Both the position numbers and the translations under genes were made by a program. 64,000 nt of DNA from Bacillota bacterium (lineage in GTDB: Bacteria; Bacillota; Bacilli; Paenibacillales; Paenibacillaceae). The first letter of the stretch is position 1. Each line of letters begins with the position of its first letter. The stretch covers positions 232,031 to 296,030 of the forward strand of contig JAEWPC010000035.1 in the NCBI GenBank assembly GCA_023460795.1. The letters run 5' to 3'. The notes under the pieces were generated by a model that had not been told where the DNA came from, made no database searches, and saw only the letters and a list, made by a program, of their open reading frames with translations. Positions 1 through 8,639 of the stretch are shown here, piece by piece.

Positions 1-2
1 TG

Positions 3-641
3 GGAGCGTCGATGAGTCTGAACGCGAACGCGATGTTCGGCAGCGAGGCTGACGAGATCCCGTCCGCGTTAATCGGGATCATCGATTGGATATTCCTGGC
101 CGCCCTGCCTATTCTGGGGTCGTGCATGAACCGAACGATCTTCAGCATCTGGCGCGACGACTCGCACACGAGAAGAATGGCCGTCCTTCGGGCATATCCG
201 ATTCCGCTTCCGGTCATTATCGGTTCAAGAATCGCGCAATCCGTCGTGTTGGCCGCGATTAACGTAACGGCCATGCTGATGCTGATCTATGCGTTATCGC
301 CGGACTTAAGAGACAACGTGTCCATCGCGCGCTGGATCGCCTTCGACGCGATGTGGATCTGCTACAGCTTGATCGTAGGCTCGGCGTTGATCTGGCTGGA
401 GCTGGGCCATAGCGGCAGACGTTACGTGCTGTCTTACTTGATCGGATTCACCATCGTAACGGCAATCGTCGTCGCCATGTCGTGGCTAAGCGTTCATCCT
501 TTCGCGAAGGTGCTCGCTTGGACGGAGCTGGACGGGGCGCCCGCTATCCTAACTGGCTTGTTATCCGCCGCGGCCGGGGCGCTATGGATCGCCTACCGGG
601 TTACGATACGTAAAATCCGGACGAGATCGTTACCGTTCTAG
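3..641 (+). CDS. ABC-2 type membrane protein, 5' end cut by the window edge
   Basis: The reading frame is open to the first complete codon of the window, so the true start probably lies upstream; an internal ATG at 12 would give 209 residues. The visible part has about five hydrophobic segments, around residues 20-36, 70-93, 115-135, 145-160 and 175-195, and ends in a basic tail. The loop after the first segment (CMNRTIFSIWRDD ... RRMAVLRAYPIP) resembles the cytoplasmic loop of ABC-2 type permease-like proteins, where a short basic stretch precedes a change of 'allowed' transport state. It sits 30 nt before a GntR/ABC pair, the usual place for the membrane partner of a YtrA-YtrB-like system, so I infer it is the transmembrane subunit for the ATPase at 1069. 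The substrate is unknown. Confidence 0.6.
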   Translation, partial: GASMSLNANAMFGSEADEIPSALIGIIDWIFLAALPILGSCMNRTIFSIWRDDSHTRRMAVLRAYPIPLPVIIGSRIAQSVVLAAINVTAMLMLIYALSPDLRDNVSIARWIAFDAMWICYSLIVGSALIWLELGHSGRRYVLSYLIGFTIVTAIVVAMSWLSVHPFAKVLAWTELDGAPAILTGLLSAAAGALWIAYRVTIRKIRTRSLPF

Positions 642-671
642 CGAGATGGAAGCCTAGAGAGGGGTGAGCTT

Positions 672-1082
672 GTGTGGTTGCCGATCAGGATCGACGAACA
701 AAGGCCTGAACCGTTATATCATCAGATCGAAGTGCAGCTTCGCGGGCTCATCCTCGGCGGACAGCTTGCGGAAGGGACGCTTCTGCCGTCGATTCGGGAG
801 CTGGCCGGGGCGCTCAAGTGCAGCGCGATTACGGTTAGAAGAGTGTACCAGGATCTGGAGAACGAGCGATTAATCCGCACGCGTCAAGGGATGGGGACAT
901 TCGTCGCGGGTGTCGAAGCGACCGCGAAGGATGAGCATCGGCTGGAACGAGCAACGGAGGCGTTGGCCCAAGCCGTAGACGCGGGGCTGCAGCTTGGGTG
1001 CACGTTAGAGGAGCTCGAACGGATTGTCGGAGATTTGATTCGAAGCAGGAAAGAGGAGGGACGCCCGAATGGCGATGTCTAA
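672..1082 (+). CDS. GntR family (YtrA subfamily) transcriptional regulator
   Basis: A short 136-residue GntR protein. The winged helix-turn-helix occupies roughly residues 10-78, with the typical LPSIRELAGALKCSAITVRR recognition region and a wing ending in RQGMGTFV. There is only a short helical C-terminal tail instead of a large effector domain, which defines the YtrA subfamily. In Bacillus, YtrA-type repressors control adjacent ABC transporter operons induced by cell-wall-active antibiotics. The same role is inferred here from the 14-nt overlap with the ABC ATPase gene that follows. The GTG at 672 was chosen because GAGAGGGG lies just upstream at good spacing; a GTG at 664 opens a different, non-homologous frame. 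Autoregulation is likely but no operator was identified. Confidence 0.85.
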   Translation: MWLPIRIDEQRPEPLYHQIEVQLRGLILGGQLAEGTLLPSIRELAGALKCSAITVRRVYQDLENERLIRTRQGMGTFVAGVEATAKDEHRLERATEALAQAVDAGLQLGCTLEELERIVGDLIRSRKEEGRPNGDV

Positions 1083-2022
1083 CGAAGCGATAAGGGCGGC
1101 AAGCGAGCCGGCCATCGAAGCGGCCGTGTCGCTGCGCGGCGTGAAGCTCGCTAACGAGCGGTTCGCGCTCGGACCGATCTATTGCGACATTCCGATCGGA
1201 TACGTCACGGCGATCATCGGCACGAACGGCTCCGGCAAGAGTTCGCTGATGCGCACGCTGCTCGGATTGGAGCCGATACGAAGCGGGGAAGCGATCGTGC
1301 TCGGTTCCCGGATCGTCCCGGGCGGAGATGAAGGGTACAAGACGCGCGTGGGGTTTCTGGCTGAGCTGCCTCATGCCCACGAGAACGCGATGACCGCGGA
1401 CGCGAAGGCGAAGTTCGCCTCGCATTGGTATCCGTCGTGGGATTGGGAGCGATACCGCAGGCTGATGCGCCAATTCGAATGCGAGGGCGGCGCGAAGCTG
1501 AGCAAGCTGTCGAAGGGGATGCGCCGGAAAGTCGAGCTTTCCGTCACGCTGGCTCACGATCCGGAGCTGCTGCTGCTCGACGAGCCTTCATCCGGCCTCG
1601 ATCCCTTCGCTTGGCGCATGATGCTGGATGAATTGCAGCGGTATATGGATTCCGGCGAGCGGACGCTTGTGATCGCCTCCCATATTATCGAGGAAGTAAG
1701 ACGGCTCGCCGATTACATCCTGTTCTTGGATCGGGGGCGCTATCTCGGCTTGTACGAGAAGGACCGTCTGCTCGACGGCTGGCGGACGCTGCTGGTGCAG
1801 CAGGCCGGCGGGGGAAGCGGCCTAGAGAGCGCGCTTCGGCGAACGCCGGGCTTGCAGGGGCTGACCGAAGCCGGAGCGGGCGTCTATCGCTTGGAGGTCG
1901 ACGAACCCGAGCAAGGGGAAGCATATGTTCGCTCTGCCGGATTCCAGGTGCTGGCGAGCCAGCGCATGGAACTGGAAGATATATTAAGCTGTTTGATTCG
2001 GAAGGAGGACAATAAACGATGA
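1069..2022 (+). CDS. ABC transporter ATP-binding protein (YtrB-like)
   Basis: Cytoplasmic nucleotide-binding subunit of an ABC transporter, 317 residues. Walker A (GTNGSGKSS) is at about residues 51-59, the signature is LSKGM, Walker B is LLLLDEPSSGLDP, and the H-loop is VIASHI. About 90 extra C-terminal residues follow the ATPase core, as in exporter-type ATPases. The position expected for the Q-loop glutamine reads GFLAELPH, as in other YtrB-like ATPases where Glu replaces Gln. The gene overlaps the GntR gene by 14 nt and its TGA overlaps the next ATG (ATGA), so the operon is translationally coupled. The membrane partner is probably the truncated gene at the window edge. Substrate unknown; a stress or antibiotic-resistance role is an inference from YtrA-YtrB context. 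Confidence 0.9.
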   Translation: MAMSNEAIRAASEPAIEAAVSLRGVKLANERFALGPIYCDIPIGYVTAIIGTNGSGKSSLMRTLLGLEPIRSGEAIVLGSRIVPGGDEGYKTRVGFLAELPHAHENAMTADAKAKFASHWYPSWDWERYRRLMRQFECEGGAKLSKLSKGMRRKVELSVTLAHDPELLLLDEPSSGLDPFAWRMMLDELQRYMDSGERTLVIASHIIEEVRRLADYILFLDRGRYLGLYEKDRLLDGWRTLLVQQAGGGSGLESALRRTPGLQGLTEAGAGVYRLEVDEPEQGEAYVRSAGFQVLASQRMELEDILSCLIRKEDNKR

Positions 2023-2924
2023 GCGTACTCAAAGTAGACAACATCGTGAAAAACTACGGCGACAAAACAGCCGTGAACAAACTTAGCTTCGACGTACAGG
2101 AAGGCGAAATTTACGGTTTGCTCGGAGCCAACGGCGCCGGCAAGACGACGACGATGCGCATGGTGCTCGGACTTATACTTCCCGATGAAGGCGACATTCG
2201 TTATGAAGGCAGGGCCTATAGCAAGGAGCAATTAAGCATGCTCGGGTATTTGCCCGAGGAGAGAGGCATGTATCCGAAGCTGAAGGTCAGCGACCAGATC
2301 ATCTACTTGGCGGAGCTGCGCGGCATGTCCCGCAAAGACGCCGACAAGAACCTGAAATACTGGCTCGAGAGATTCCAAGTGCCGGAGTATTACAACAAGA
2401 AGGTCGAAGAACTGTCCAAGGGCAATCAGCAGAAAATACAGTTCATCGCGGCCGTCATCCATAAACCGCGAATCGTCATTATGGACGAAGCGTTCAGCGG
2501 ACTCGATCCGGTCAACGTAGAGCTGCTCAAGGCGACGGTCAAGGAGCTCCGCGACGAGGGCACGAGCATCGTGTTCTCCACGCACCGCATGGAGCACGTC
2601 GAGGAGCTTTGCCGCAACATCACGATCATGCATCGTTCGAATCCGGTGCTGCAAGGCTCGATCAAGGACATCAAGAAGAAGTTCCCGCAGGAGCGGATCG
2701 TCATTGCATCGGACGGAGCGATCGAAGGGCTGGACGGCATCTCCGGCGTCAAGCAAGTGGTCCGTCACGAGCACGGCGGCTACGAGCTGAAAGTCGATTC
2801 GCCGTACGCAGGGCAGAAGATTCTACAGCACGCGCTGGCGCAAGGCCCGATTACCCGGTTCGAGATCATGGAGCCGACGCTGAACGAAATTTTCATTAAA
2901 ACGGTAGGTGAGCACAATGAATAG
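2019..2924 (+). CDS. ABC transporter ATP-binding protein, YhaQ/NatA-like
   Basis: ATPase subunit of an ABC-2 exporter, 301 residues. Walker A GANGAGKTT is at residues 36-44, a YLPEERGMYPKLKV segment occupies the Q-loop region, the signature is LSKGNQQK, and Walker B is IVIMDEAFSGLDP, with Ala replacing the usual Pro after the catalytic Glu. The region after residue 215 (beginning QGSIKDIKKKF) matches the extra C-terminal domain seen on YhaQ-type ATPases. Length and motifs are close to B. subtilis YhaQ, whose partner YhaP resembles the NatB sodium-efflux permease. The gene is coupled to the preceding one by ATGA and overlaps the start of the permease gene, so the two form one exporter. The cargo is not visible from sequence. 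Confidence 0.9.
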   Translation: MSVLKVDNIVKNYGDKTAVNKLSFDVQEGEIYGLLGANGAGKTTTMRMVLGLILPDEGDIRYEGRAYSKEQLSMLGYLPEERGMYPKLKVSDQIIYLAELRGMSRKDADKNLKYWLERFQVPEYYNKKVEELSKGNQQKIQFIAAVIHKPRIVIMDEAFSGLDPVNVELLKATVKELRDEGTSIVFSTHRMEHVEELCRNITIMHRSNPVLQGSIKDIKKKFPQERIVIASDGAIEGLDGISGVKQVVRHEHGGYELKVDSPYAGQKILQHALAQGPITRFEIMEPTLNEIFIKTVGEHNE

Positions 2925-4176
2925 TCTATGGACGGTCATGTCGTTCACGATGCGCACGAAGCTTAGGAACAAGGCATTCGTCATTACGACGGTAGTGCTT
3001 GCGATCTTGCTCGTCGTCGTCGGCAACCTGCCGACTCTGCTGAGCAAGCTCGACTCCGACAAGGCAACGAAGGTCGGCTACGTGCAAGGCGTTCATGACG
3101 AGTTGATTCAAGGATTGACGACGTTCTACGCCGGACAGGATAAGCCGGAGATTCAGTTGATCGGAGGCGCGTCCGAAGACGCGTTGAAGGAAACGTTGGA
3201 AGACGGGGATATTAAAGGCTTCGTCACCTTCGCGGACCATGCGTCCGTCGGATTCCCGGATGCGACGTACCACGCGAAGAGCTCGCTGAATTCCGGTACG
3301 GCGCAGTCGCTCACGGTAGGTCTTCAAGTCGTGAAGAACCAGCTCGTGCTGAAGGATTTGAATCCAAGCGAGGAGCAGCTGAACCTGCTTAACGCTACCG
3401 TGACGGTTAACCAAGAGCAAGTCCGGTTCACGAACGACGCGGGCAAAACGCCCGAAGAAGAAGGAACCGCGATCGGATTAACCTACGTCCTGATCGTCCT
3501 GCTGTTCATGGCCGTCATGATTACCGGCCAGTTGATCGCGACGGAGATTACCGCCGAGAAGAGCTCTCGCGTCATGGAGATCATCGTGACGAGCGTCTCC
3601 CCGCTTAAGCAAATGTTCGGCAAAATCCTGGGTACGTTCGTCGTCGGCATCGTGCAAATGATCGTTCTCGTCGGCGCGCTCGTCCTCAATCTCGTGCAGC
3701 AGAACAACCTCGACGCGCTGAAAGACATGGGCGTCGATCTCGGGGCGATCGATCCGAAGCTGATCGCATTCGCCGTATTCTTCTACTTGACCGGCTTCTT
3801 CCTGTACGCGACGCTGTTCGCCGCGGTCGGCTCGATCGTCAGCCGCACGGAAGACCTCGGCCAAGCGATTCTCCCGATTACGATGCTGACGCTCGCGGGC
3901 TTCTATATCGCGATCTTCGGAATCACGCATCCGGAGAGCTCGGTGATCACGATCTGCTCTTACATTCCGTTCTTCGCGCCGTTCCTCATGTTCCTGCGCA
4001 TCGGATTGACGGAGCCGTCGGTATGGGAAGTGCTGCTGTCCGTAGGCATTCTGCTCGCTTCCATCATCGTCATTGGCTGGATTTCGGCTAAGATCTATCG
4101 CGCCGGCGTTCTCATGTACGGCAAGCGCCCATCGATCAAAGAGCTGTTTAAAGCGATGAAGGCTTATAAGGTGTAA
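2917..4176 (+). CDS. ABC-2 family exporter permease, YhaP/NatB-like
   Basis: Integral membrane subunit paired with the preceding ATPase, about 420 residues. One transmembrane helix at about 21-40 is followed by a large extracytoplasmic domain of roughly 150 residues. A cluster of five hydrophobic helices follows from about residue 185 to the C-terminus, the architecture of NatB/YhaP permeases (Pfam ABC2_membrane_3). The cytoplasmic TAEKSSRVMEII motif after the second helix is characteristic of this family. ATG 2917 was preferred over an in-frame GTG at 2908 because GGTAGGTGAG provides a Shine-Dalgarno at normal spacing for the ATG. It is the last gene of the operon and is followed within 15 nt by a strong hairpin terminator. 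Confidence 0.88.
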   Translation: MNSLWTVMSFTMRTKLRNKAFVITTVVLAILLVVVGNLPTLLSKLDSDKATKVGYVQGVHDELIQGLTTFYAGQDKPEIQLIGGASEDALKETLEDGDIKGFVTFADHASVGFPDATYHAKSSLNSGTAQSLTVGLQVVKNQLVLKDLNPSEEQLNLLNATVTVNQEQVRFTNDAGKTPEEEGTAIGLTYVLIVLLFMAVMITGQLIATEITAEKSSRVMEIIVTSVSPLKQMFGKILGTFVVGIVQMIVLVGALVLNLVQQNNLDALKDMGVDLGAIDPKLIAFAVFFYLTGFFLYATLFAAVGSIVSRTEDLGQAILPITMLTLAGFYIAIFGITHPESSVITICSYIPFFAPFLMFLRIGLTEPSVWEVLLSVGILLASIIVIGWISAKIYRAGVLMYGKRPSIKELFKAMKAYKV

Positions 4177-4189
4177 TCGGGCTCGAATC

Positions 4190-4226
4190 AAAAGGGTGAC
4201 TTCGCGAATGCGAAGTCACCCTTTTT
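4190..4226. terminator. Bidirectional rho-independent terminator after yhaP-like gene
   Basis: A perfect 12-bp stem (GGGTGACTTCGC pairing with GCGAAGTCACCC, loop GAAT) is flanked by AAAA on the left and TTTTT on the right, so it can work on both strands. It closes the operon from the window edge. Confidence 0.93.
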
Positions 4227-4369
4227 ACGTGCGTGAACACGAACTTCCCACCGCAATATAGTTATATTCTGGCGCAATCCCCTGTCACTTCTAACTCGGG
4301 AGGCTGTGCTACGATTTGAGCAACGAATCTTTCAGCCTAAGACTAAGGAAAATGGAGGGACAAGGCCGT

Positions 4370-4441
4370 ATGAATTGTAAGCGCATCCAACAAACTGATC
4401 CTCGATTCTCAGAGCCGCGATTTATCGGCGGATTCGACTAA
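4370..4441 (+). other. Orphan leader with start codon, possible deletion scar
   Basis: Between the terminator and the AraC gene there is an unassigned stretch with promoter-like TACGAT near 4311, an ATGGAGGGACA ribosome-binding-like site and an ATG at 4370. The ATG opens only 23 codons before a stop at 4441, and the short frame runs into the 3' end of the oppositely oriented AraC gene. It looks like the 5' end of a gene whose body is missing. It could also be chance, or a leader peptide. No homology is claimed. Confidence 0.2.
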
Positions 4442-5305
4442 GTACAACCATTTCTTACGGTATTGATGCGGCGACAAGCCGAACTTCTTCTTAAAGATCT
4501 TGCAGAAGTAAGAACAATTCTCTAGCCCGATCGTCTCGCCGATCTGAGCGACGGAGTGGTTGGTCGTGGTCAATAGTTTAACCGATTCCTGCATTCGCCG
4601 CTCGTTCACGTAGTCGGATAAGGTCATGCCGACCCATTCTTTGAACAGATGCGAGATATGGTAGGGGGAGAGATGCAGATCATGGGCCATTCGCTCCAAG
4701 CTTAGCGGTTCGGTATATCGGTCCTCCACCCATGCGAGAATGCGCTCGACTTGGCTAGGCATACGGATGGGGCTAACTTCGACCTGATTCTGATAGCGCT
4801 CCCATACCGATTTGAACGCATGGAAGAAAGCGACAAGAAACAAGGAAGACTCTTCGATATTCGTCTGCTTCCGATTTTCCCAGGTGCGGAACACGGAATG
4901 GAATTGATCCGCTTCGTCAAGGTTATACAGGCACGGAGACGGTAGTTTGCTGGTCAGCAGTCTCTTATAGAACGCATACAAACTGGGCCATTTCTCGAAG
5001 TAAGCATTATAAACGATAGGTTCGAATTGTATGATCGAGCGGACGAAGGGGGTTTCCTCCGACATTTCCAATTGCAAATGGTGCAATTGATAGGGTTGAA
5101 AGACGCAAAGCATGCCGGAAGCGACTTCATAGCTTTTCTGATCGACGATGAATTTGCCCTTGCCTTCATGAACGACAAGGATCTCAAGCCCTTGATGCGC
5201 ATGGAACGTTCCCCGGTAATAGTCCTTGCCGGTGCTCCTGCGCTGATAAGCAAAATCAAGGAAATATTCGTAGTAAGGGTACTTATGAATAAAGCTGGAA
5301 GACAT
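4409..5305 (-). CDS. AraC family transcriptional regulator with N-terminal cupin
   Basis: One-component sugar-type regulator of about 298 residues. The N-terminal half, to about residue 160, has the histidine-rich cupin pattern of AraC ligand-binding domains (FHAHQGLEILVV, then PYQLHHLQLE). The C-terminal 100 residues form two helix-turn-helix motifs (SLERMAHDLHLSPYHISHLFKEWVG and SVAQIGETIGLENCSYFCKIFKKKFG) with the family end motif SPHQYRKK. ATG 5305 was chosen because GAGAGG lies 11 nt upstream, whereas the in-frame GTG at 5314 would be only 2 nt from it. It is divergent from the oxidoreductase/transporter operon with about 85 bp between, so it most likely controls that operon in response to the imported sugar or its breakdown product. 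The effector is unknown. Confidence 0.88.
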   Translation of the reverse strand: MSSSFIHKYPYYEYFLDFAYQRRSTGKDYYRGTFHAHQGLEILVVHEGKGKFIVDQKSYEVASGMLCVFQPYQLHHLQLEMSEETPFVRSIIQFEPIVYNAYFEKWPSLYAFYKRLLTSKLPSPCLYNLDEADQFHSVFRTWENRKQTNIEESSLFLVAFFHAFKSVWERYQNQVEVSPIRMPSQVERILAWVEDRYTEPLSLERMAHDLHLSPYHISHLFKEWVGMTLSDYVNERRMQESVKLLTTTNHSVAQIGETIGLENCSYFCKIFKKKFGLSPHQYRKKWLYLVESADKSRL

Positions 5306-5390
5306 CGGATTCACGTCCTCTCTCTATTTCCTGCCTAATTATTAGTGATAATAACAAATTTCTATTCATTTGTCCTAAGGAGTGAGCATG

Positions 5391-6551
5391 ATGATCAAAA
5401 TAGCCGTGATCGGCACGGGCGGAATCGCAAATGCGCATATGGAGGTTTATGCAAAAACGTTCAATGGAAGATGCCAAGTCGTGGCATTATGCGACGCGTA
5501 CGAGGAGAAGGCGGTCCGGTTTAAAGAGAAATACCAGCTTGACTGCAGAGTCGTGCAGGACTACCGGGAATTGCTCGCGAGCGATATCGATCTCGTCTCG
5601 ATCTGTACCCCGCCGTATACGCATGCCCCGATCGCTATCGATTTTCTGCGGGCAGGCAAGCACGTATTGGTAGAGAAGCCGATGGCTTCTTCCTTGGAAG
5701 AATGCGACCGCATGCTGGAGGCGGCAGCGGAGTCGAAGCGCATTCTATCCGTTATCGGGCAAAACCGGTTTGTGGATCCGATCATGAAGCTGAAGCGAAC
5801 GCTAGAATCAGGCAAGATCGGCAAAATCGTGCACGCGCAGGTCGATTCCCACTGGTGGCGAGGACATAGCTATTACGATCTGTGGTGGAGAGGCACTTGG
5901 GAGAAAGAAGGCGGCGGCTGCACGCTGAACCACGCCGTTCATCATATCGATATGCTGCAGTGGATGATGGGGATGCCCGACAAGGTCCTTGCGGTAATGA
6001 GCAATACGTCGCACGATAACGCGGAAGTCGAGGACATATCCATCGCCATCCTTTCTTACGGCAACGGAAGCTTGGCTCAGATTACGAGCTCGGTCGTGCA
6101 TCACGGAGAGGAACAGCAACTGATATTCCAGGGGGAACATGCGAGGGTTTCGGTGCCATGGAAGGTTTACGCATCTACCTCCAAGGACAACGGATTTCCC
6201 GTACAGAATCCCGCGCTCGAGAAGGAGATCGAGAACGTGTACGACAGCATCGCCGATCTCCCGTATACGGGGCACGCGGGTCAAATCGACGACGTAATGA
6301 AGGCGATCGAGACCGGTTCGCCCGATGTGCTCATTAACGGCCGCGAAGGTCGTCGAACGTTGGAGTTGATCACCGCCATCTATGAATCGGCGGTTACGGG
6401 CAAGAGCGTTAGCCTGCCTTTGCCAGCGGATAGCCTGTTCTATTCGAGAAGCGGATTGCTGGCGAACGCTCCTCATTTCTATGAGAAGAGCTCATCGGTG
6501 ATCTCGTTCTCGGAGAACGAGATTACGCTCGGCAGCGATTATTCAAAATAA
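5391..6551 (+). CDS. Gfo/Idh/MocA family NAD(P)-dependent oxidoreductase
   Basis: Cytosolic dehydrogenase of the glucose-fructose oxidoreductase/inositol dehydrogenase family, about 386 residues. The N-terminal Rossmann fold starts with GTGGIANAH near residues 8-16. The conserved EKPMA motif, whose lysine is catalytic in the family, follows at about residues 93-97. The C-terminal part has the GGGCTLNHAVHHIDML segment characteristic of the substrate half. Start choice: AAGGAG at 5377-5382 overlaps an upstream GTG, so translation should begin at ATG 5388 or 5391. The gene leads an apparent operon with a second family member and a CUT1 importer, so it probably oxidises or epimerises the imported sugar. 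The specific substrate cannot be told. Confidence 0.88.
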   Translation: MIKIAVIGTGGIANAHMEVYAKTFNGRCQVVALCDAYEEKAVRFKEKYQLDCRVVQDYRELLASDIDLVSICTPPYTHAPIAIDFLRAGKHVLVEKPMASSLEECDRMLEAAAESKRILSVIGQNRFVDPIMKLKRTLESGKIGKIVHAQVDSHWWRGHSYYDLWWRGTWEKEGGGCTLNHAVHHIDMLQWMMGMPDKVLAVMSNTSHDNAEVEDISIAILSYGNGSLAQITSSVVHHGEEQQLIFQGEHARVSVPWKVYASTSKDNGFPVQNPALEKEIENVYDSIADLPYTGHAGQIDDVMKAIETGSPDVLINGREGRRTLELITAIYESAVTGKSVSLPLPADSLFYSRSGLLANAPHFYEKSSSVISFSENEITLGSDYSK

Positions 6552-6573
6552 CACTGATTAGGAGTCACATGAG

Positions 6574-7653
6574 ATGACTACACAAGAAGGCATGAATTAC
6601 GCCCCGCAAGGAAAGCCAGCCCCGGTTTGCGAGAAGGGAGATTTTCCGTTCGCGGCGATTGGACTGGATCACGGGCACATTTATGGCATGTGCAACGGGC
6701 TGATCGAAGCCGGCGGCCATCTGAAATGGGTGTATGACCCGGACCCGGCCAAGGTGGAGAAGTTCATTCAAACGTATCCTGGAGTCAACGCGGCAAGCTC
6801 CGAACAGGAGATCCTGCAGGATCCGAACGTGAAATTGGTTGCCGGCGCCGCCATCACCTCGGAACGTTGTGCGCTGGGAATGCGCGTCATGTCGCACGGC
6901 AAGGATTACTTCACGGACAAAGCCCCTTTTACAACGCTCGCGCAACTGGAACAGGCCAGACACAAGGCGGCGCAAACCGGCATGAAGTATGCGGTTTATT
7001 ACAGCGAGCGCGTGCATGTGGAAAGCGCGGTCTATGCCGGGCAGTTAATCGAACGCGGCGCAATCGGGCGCGTGCTGCAGGTAAGCGGATATGGCCCGCA
7101 TCGGCTTAGCGCGCCATCCAGACCAAGTTGGTTTTTCGACAGAGAACGATTCGGCGGCATTCTATGCGATATCGGCAGTCATCAATGCGAGCAATTTCTG
7201 TTCTACACGGGCTCCAAGGATGCGACGGTGGCGAACAGCCAGGTGGCCAACTATAGCCATAAGCAATATCCGACGTTCGAGGATTTCGGCGATTGCAACT
7301 TGGTGGGCGACAACGGTTCAACGGGATACTTCAGAGTCGATTGGTTTACGCCCGGCGGCCTCAGCACGTGGGGGGATGGCCGTACGATCATTCTAGGCAC
7401 CGAGGGGTATATCGAGCTTAGGAAATACGTGGATATCGCCAGAGAGAAGGGCGGCGGACACGTCTACCTAGTGAACGGCGAGGGCGAATACCACTTCGAC
7501 GTAACCGGGAAGATCGGATATCCGTTCTTCGGACAATTGATTATGGACTGTTTGAACCGCACGGAGATCGCGATGACGCAAGAGCACGCCTTTAAGGCGG
7601 CCGAGCTTTGCTTGTTGGCGCAACGCGACGCCCGATTGATCGAAGGCGCATAA
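6574..7653 (+). CDS. Gfo/Idh/MocA-like oxidoreductase with divergent cofactor motifs
   Basis: Second oxidoreductase of the operon, about 359 residues and distantly related to the first. The usual glycine-rich loop is replaced by AAIGLDHGHIYGM near residues 24-36. The EKP motif is absent: the equivalent place reads DKAPFTT. The fold is still recognisable from the alternating beta-alpha pattern, the internal GGILCDIGSHQCEQFLFYTGS segment and the C-terminal LIMDCLNR region, all typical of this family in sugar-utilisation loci. The start ATG 6574 has AGGAG at good spacing. It lies 22 nt after the first oxidoreductase and 64 nt before the permease genes. It may use a different catalytic residue or act as a partner of its neighbour; the function is not assigned. 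Confidence 0.8.
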   Translation: MTTQEGMNYAPQGKPAPVCEKGDFPFAAIGLDHGHIYGMCNGLIEAGGHLKWVYDPDPAKVEKFIQTYPGVNAASSEQEILQDPNVKLVAGAAITSERCALGMRVMSHGKDYFTDKAPFTTLAQLEQARHKAAQTGMKYAVYYSERVHVESAVYAGQLIERGAIGRVLQVSGYGPHRLSAPSRPSWFFDRERFGGILCDIGSHQCEQFLFYTGSKDATVANSQVANYSHKQYPTFEDFGDCNLVGDNGSTGYFRVDWFTPGGLSTWGDGRTIILGTEGYIELRKYVDIAREKGGGHVYLVNGEGEYHFDVTGKIGYPFFGQLIMDCLNRTEIAMTQEHAFKAAELCLLAQRDARLIEGA

Positions 7654-7717
7654 CTGCCATTCGCCAATGGAGAGCTTAGGCAAACCTGGAGGTCATATTC
7701 AATGGAGGTTGTAGCTT

Positions 7718-8626
7718 ATGGGGAATAAAGGGGTCTTGTACTACATTAAACACGATTATCTCCTTTACTGCATGTTGATTATCCCTGTTGCCTATCTTTT
7801 GCTATTTAAATACGCCCCTCTTTACGGCATTCAGATCGCATTCAAGGATTACAACATTTTTCAGGGCATTAACGAGAGCTCTTGGAATCATTTCGAAACT
7901 TTTAAGGAAATTTTCTCTTCGAATCAATTCTATCAGGCGGTTAGAAACACGTTGGTGCTGAACGGATTGGATTTGATCGTCGGATTTCCGGCACCGATCA
8001 TACTAGCGATCCTGCTTAATGAGCTGGTATGGACGAAGTATAAAAAGGTTAGCCAGACCATCTTGTATTTGCCCCATTTTCTGTCTTGGGTCATTATCGG
8101 CGGGATCGTCGCCCAGTTGTTTTCTCCCACGGGAATGTTGAACTCCTTGATCGTCCACATGGGTGGTGACGGATTACCGTTCCTCACGGATAAATACGCA
8201 TGGGTCGGCACTTACATTCTAGTCGGAATTTGGCAGAATGCCGGGTGGGGCACCATTCTGTACTTAGCAGCGATGACGGGAATCGACAATCAATTGTATG
8301 AGGCGGCTGAAGCGGACGGCGCGGGAAGGTTCAAGAAAATATGGCACATTACGTTGCCCGGTATTAGGCCGACCATCGTCATTCTTATGATCCTCCAGCT
8401 CGGTAATATTATGGCGATAAACTTCGACCGTCCTTTTAACATCCAGAACAATCTTGTTATGGATTTCGGCGATGTTATCAGCACTTATGTCTATCGGGTA
8501 GGCATTCAATCCGCTGATTTTTCGTTAGGTACGGCAATCGGCCTGTTCCAGTCGGTTATTTGCTTGATTTTCCTATTAAGCGCCAACTTTATTAGTCGCA
8601 AACTCGGCGATGACGGAATTTGGTAA
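7718..8626 (+). CDS. CUT1 sugar ABC transporter permease, LplB-like
   Basis: First permease subunit of a binding-protein-dependent sugar importer, 302 residues with six predicted transmembrane helices. The inner-membrane coupling motif EAAEADGAGRFKKIWHITLPGI (the 'EAA loop', which docks the ATPase) lies in the last third. The N-terminus YYIKHDYLLYCMLIIPV and the GIQIAFKDYN segment are typical of LplB/YtcP-type systems for complex oligosaccharides. GGAGG precedes the ATG. The gene, with the next two, is clearly more AT-rich than the flanking oxidoreductase and esterase genes. No ATPase gene is nearby; such transporters commonly share an MsmX-type ATPase encoded elsewhere. Confidence 0.92.
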   Translation: MGNKGVLYYIKHDYLLYCMLIIPVAYLLLFKYAPLYGIQIAFKDYNIFQGINESSWNHFETFKEIFSSNQFYQAVRNTLVLNGLDLIVGFPAPIILAILLNELVWTKYKKVSQTILYLPHFLSWVIIGGIVAQLFSPTGMLNSLIVHMGGDGLPFLTDKYAWVGTYILVGIWQNAGWGTILYLAAMTGIDNQLYEAAEADGAGRFKKIWHITLPGIRPTIVILMILQLGNIMAINFDRPFNIQNNLVMDFGDVISTYVYRVGIQSADFSLGTAIGLFQSVICLIFLLSANFISRKLGDDGIW

Positions 8627-8639
8627 GGAGATGCTGTTC

